The translations under genes and the position numbers were made by a program. Under the pieces are notes generated by a model. It was not told the origin of the DNA. It searched no databases and was given only the letters and a program-made list of their open reading frames with translations. From NCBI RefSeq assembly GCF_006980715.1, contig NZ_SBHN01000007.1:62001-126000 (forward strand): a stretch of DNA of 64,000 nt, written 5' to 3'. This stretch comes from Telmatospirillum sp. J64-1. GTDB lineage: Bacteria; Pseudomonadota; Alphaproteobacteria; Rhodospirillales; Magnetospirillaceae. Of this stretch, positions 63,347-64,000 are shown in pieces; position 1 is the stretch's first letter, and each line of letters opens with the position of its first letter.

Positions 63347-63936
63347 GCCGCCTTCTCCCGTATCATGCGCTGGGCCAGGGCTTCGTCCAGCTTGGCCGCT
63401 CCTTCGCTGTCCCACAGATCGGTCCAGGACAGCAGGTGGCGGGCGAAGCATTCCAGCAATTGCGGGACCGCCACATCGCCGAAACCTTCCTCGCGCAAGG
63501 CGGTGCTCTGCGGGCGAAGTCCGGGGGAATCGTCCTGCGGATCGCCCAGCACATCGACGGCAAGGCCCAGTACCGCCCAGTCGGGCACCTCGTCTTCGGG
63601 ACCATCAGGGGCCAGGAAGCACAGGGCGCCCACGCTGGCGCCGTTCACCAGGATGTCCCCTTCGGGCCTGAACCCGACCTCCACCTCGGGCGGCCCCAGC
63701 ACGGCCAGCGCATCGGCCATGGCAAGCAGGCCGACCTCCTGCATCCGCCGGGCTTCCTTCCAGGGGCGGTCGGGGGCCAGGACCAGGGCACATGCAAGCC
63801 TGTCCGGCCTGTTCTGCCAGAACAGGCGCCCCGCCTCCGCCCCGGCCGCCGCCTGGGCACAGGCCAGGGCCAAGGGCTCGGTGCCGTCTTCCACATCCAC
63901 GGGATCGAACAAAGGGGGCAGGTGCGGCAGGGTCAT
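63343..63936 (-). CDS. Biotin/lipoate-protein-ligase-like protein of the fdh cluster
   Basis: A 197-residue protein resembling the small alphaproteobacterial biotin/lipoate ligase-like family found in formate dehydrogenase clusters: LPPLFDPVDVEDGTEPLALA, EAGRLFWQNRPDRLACALVLAP, ILVNGASVGALCFLAPDG. The classical ligase lysine motif is not obvious, so real ligase activity is doubtful. It is the first gene visible in the operon; its stop overlaps DUF3305 by four bases. The 63937-64000 end of the window may hold the promoter or another upstream gene. Confidence 0.75.
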   Translation of the reverse strand: MTLPHLPPLFDPVDVEDGTEPLALACAQAAAGAEAGRLFWQNRPDRLACALVLAPDRPWKEARRMQEVGLLAMADALAVLGPPEVEVGFRPEGDILVNGASVGALCFLAPDGPEDEVPDWAVLGLAVDVLGDPQDDSPGLRPQSTALREEGFGDVAVPQLLECFARHLLSWTDLWDSEGAAKLDEALAQRMIREKAA

Positions 63937-64000
63937 GGCGGGACTCCTCTCCTCTCGAGTCGAGACTTCCCGAATAAGAACAGCCGAAAGGAAGAAACGT

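Overview
The window is a GC-rich chromosomal segment (roughly 65% G+C by eye) from an alphaproteobacterium, most likely of the Rhodospirillales/Rhodospirillaceae type. The clues are the gene order murA-hisG-hisD-UPF0262-phosphatase-infA-maf-RNase E/G-yacG-tRNA-Phe, a SAM-II riboswitch in front of metZ, a short-form HisG, a general-stress (EcfG-type) promoter, and a formate dehydrogenase cluster with alphaproteobacterial accessory genes. The genus cannot be named from sequence alone. No prophage, insertion sequence, integrase or CRISPR array was seen. This is mostly stable core genome with a few lineage-specific modules.

Layout. 1-4.3 kb: 3' end of treY (trehalose synthesis), then thyA-folA on the minus strand (thymidylate/folate), a DUF1826 gene behind a Zur-like palindrome, and a WbuC-type cupin. 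4.3-12.4 kb: a long minus-strand housekeeping block from dcd and murA down to tRNA-Phe. 12.5-17 kb: tRNA-Thr, a LysR/YeiH pair, bioY, small metabolic genes and tRNA-Gly(CCC). 17-22.3 kb: fabI divergent from metZ (SAM-II riboswitch plus terminator), an OmpA-type lipoprotein with a short paralogue, apaG and folE. 22.3-30.7 kb: tandem trkH potassium-uptake genes, a lipoprotein, argD-argF-hslO, an ABC-2 permease and recX. 30.7-43.1 kb: a large MscS channel, arsC, an unknown GIY-YIG-like protein, a stress-type DUF1469-DUF3618-YihY operon, ade, a secreted trypsin-like protease, DUF72, a crotonase and pyrE. 43.2-47 kb: two tandem chemoreceptors with matching promoters. 47-56.5 kb: yedK, an SDR, an AI-2E transporter, DUF2189, a giant AsmA protein and glgX. 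56.7-63.9 kb: a minus-strand formate dehydrogenase operon of eight genes (accessory genes first, then TorD-like chaperone, a TAT small protein and the alpha, beta and gamma subunits).

How genes work together. treY and glgX belong to the glycogen-to-trehalose route. thyA and folA form the dTMP/tetrahydrofolate cycle, and folE starts folate synthesis. argD and argF are arginine steps. The fdh operon encodes a periplasmically oriented, Tat-exported, membrane-anchored molybdenum or tungsten formate dehydrogenase that would feed electrons from formate to quinone. MscS, TrkH and the EcfG-type operon suggest osmotic and envelope stress handling. The two receptors add chemotaxis.

The most interesting signals are: the SAM-II switch whose 3' segment can pair either with the aptamer or with a terminator arm; the formate dehydrogenase accessory module of poorly characterised proteins (biotin/lipoate-ligase-like, DUF3305, DUF3306); an unnamed protein that looks like a catalytically degenerate GIY-YIG domain; a Zur-like DUF1826 gene; a stress operon with a repeated motif in its DUF3618 protein; matched promoters of the duplicated chemoreceptors; and a family of mirrored REP-like repeats.
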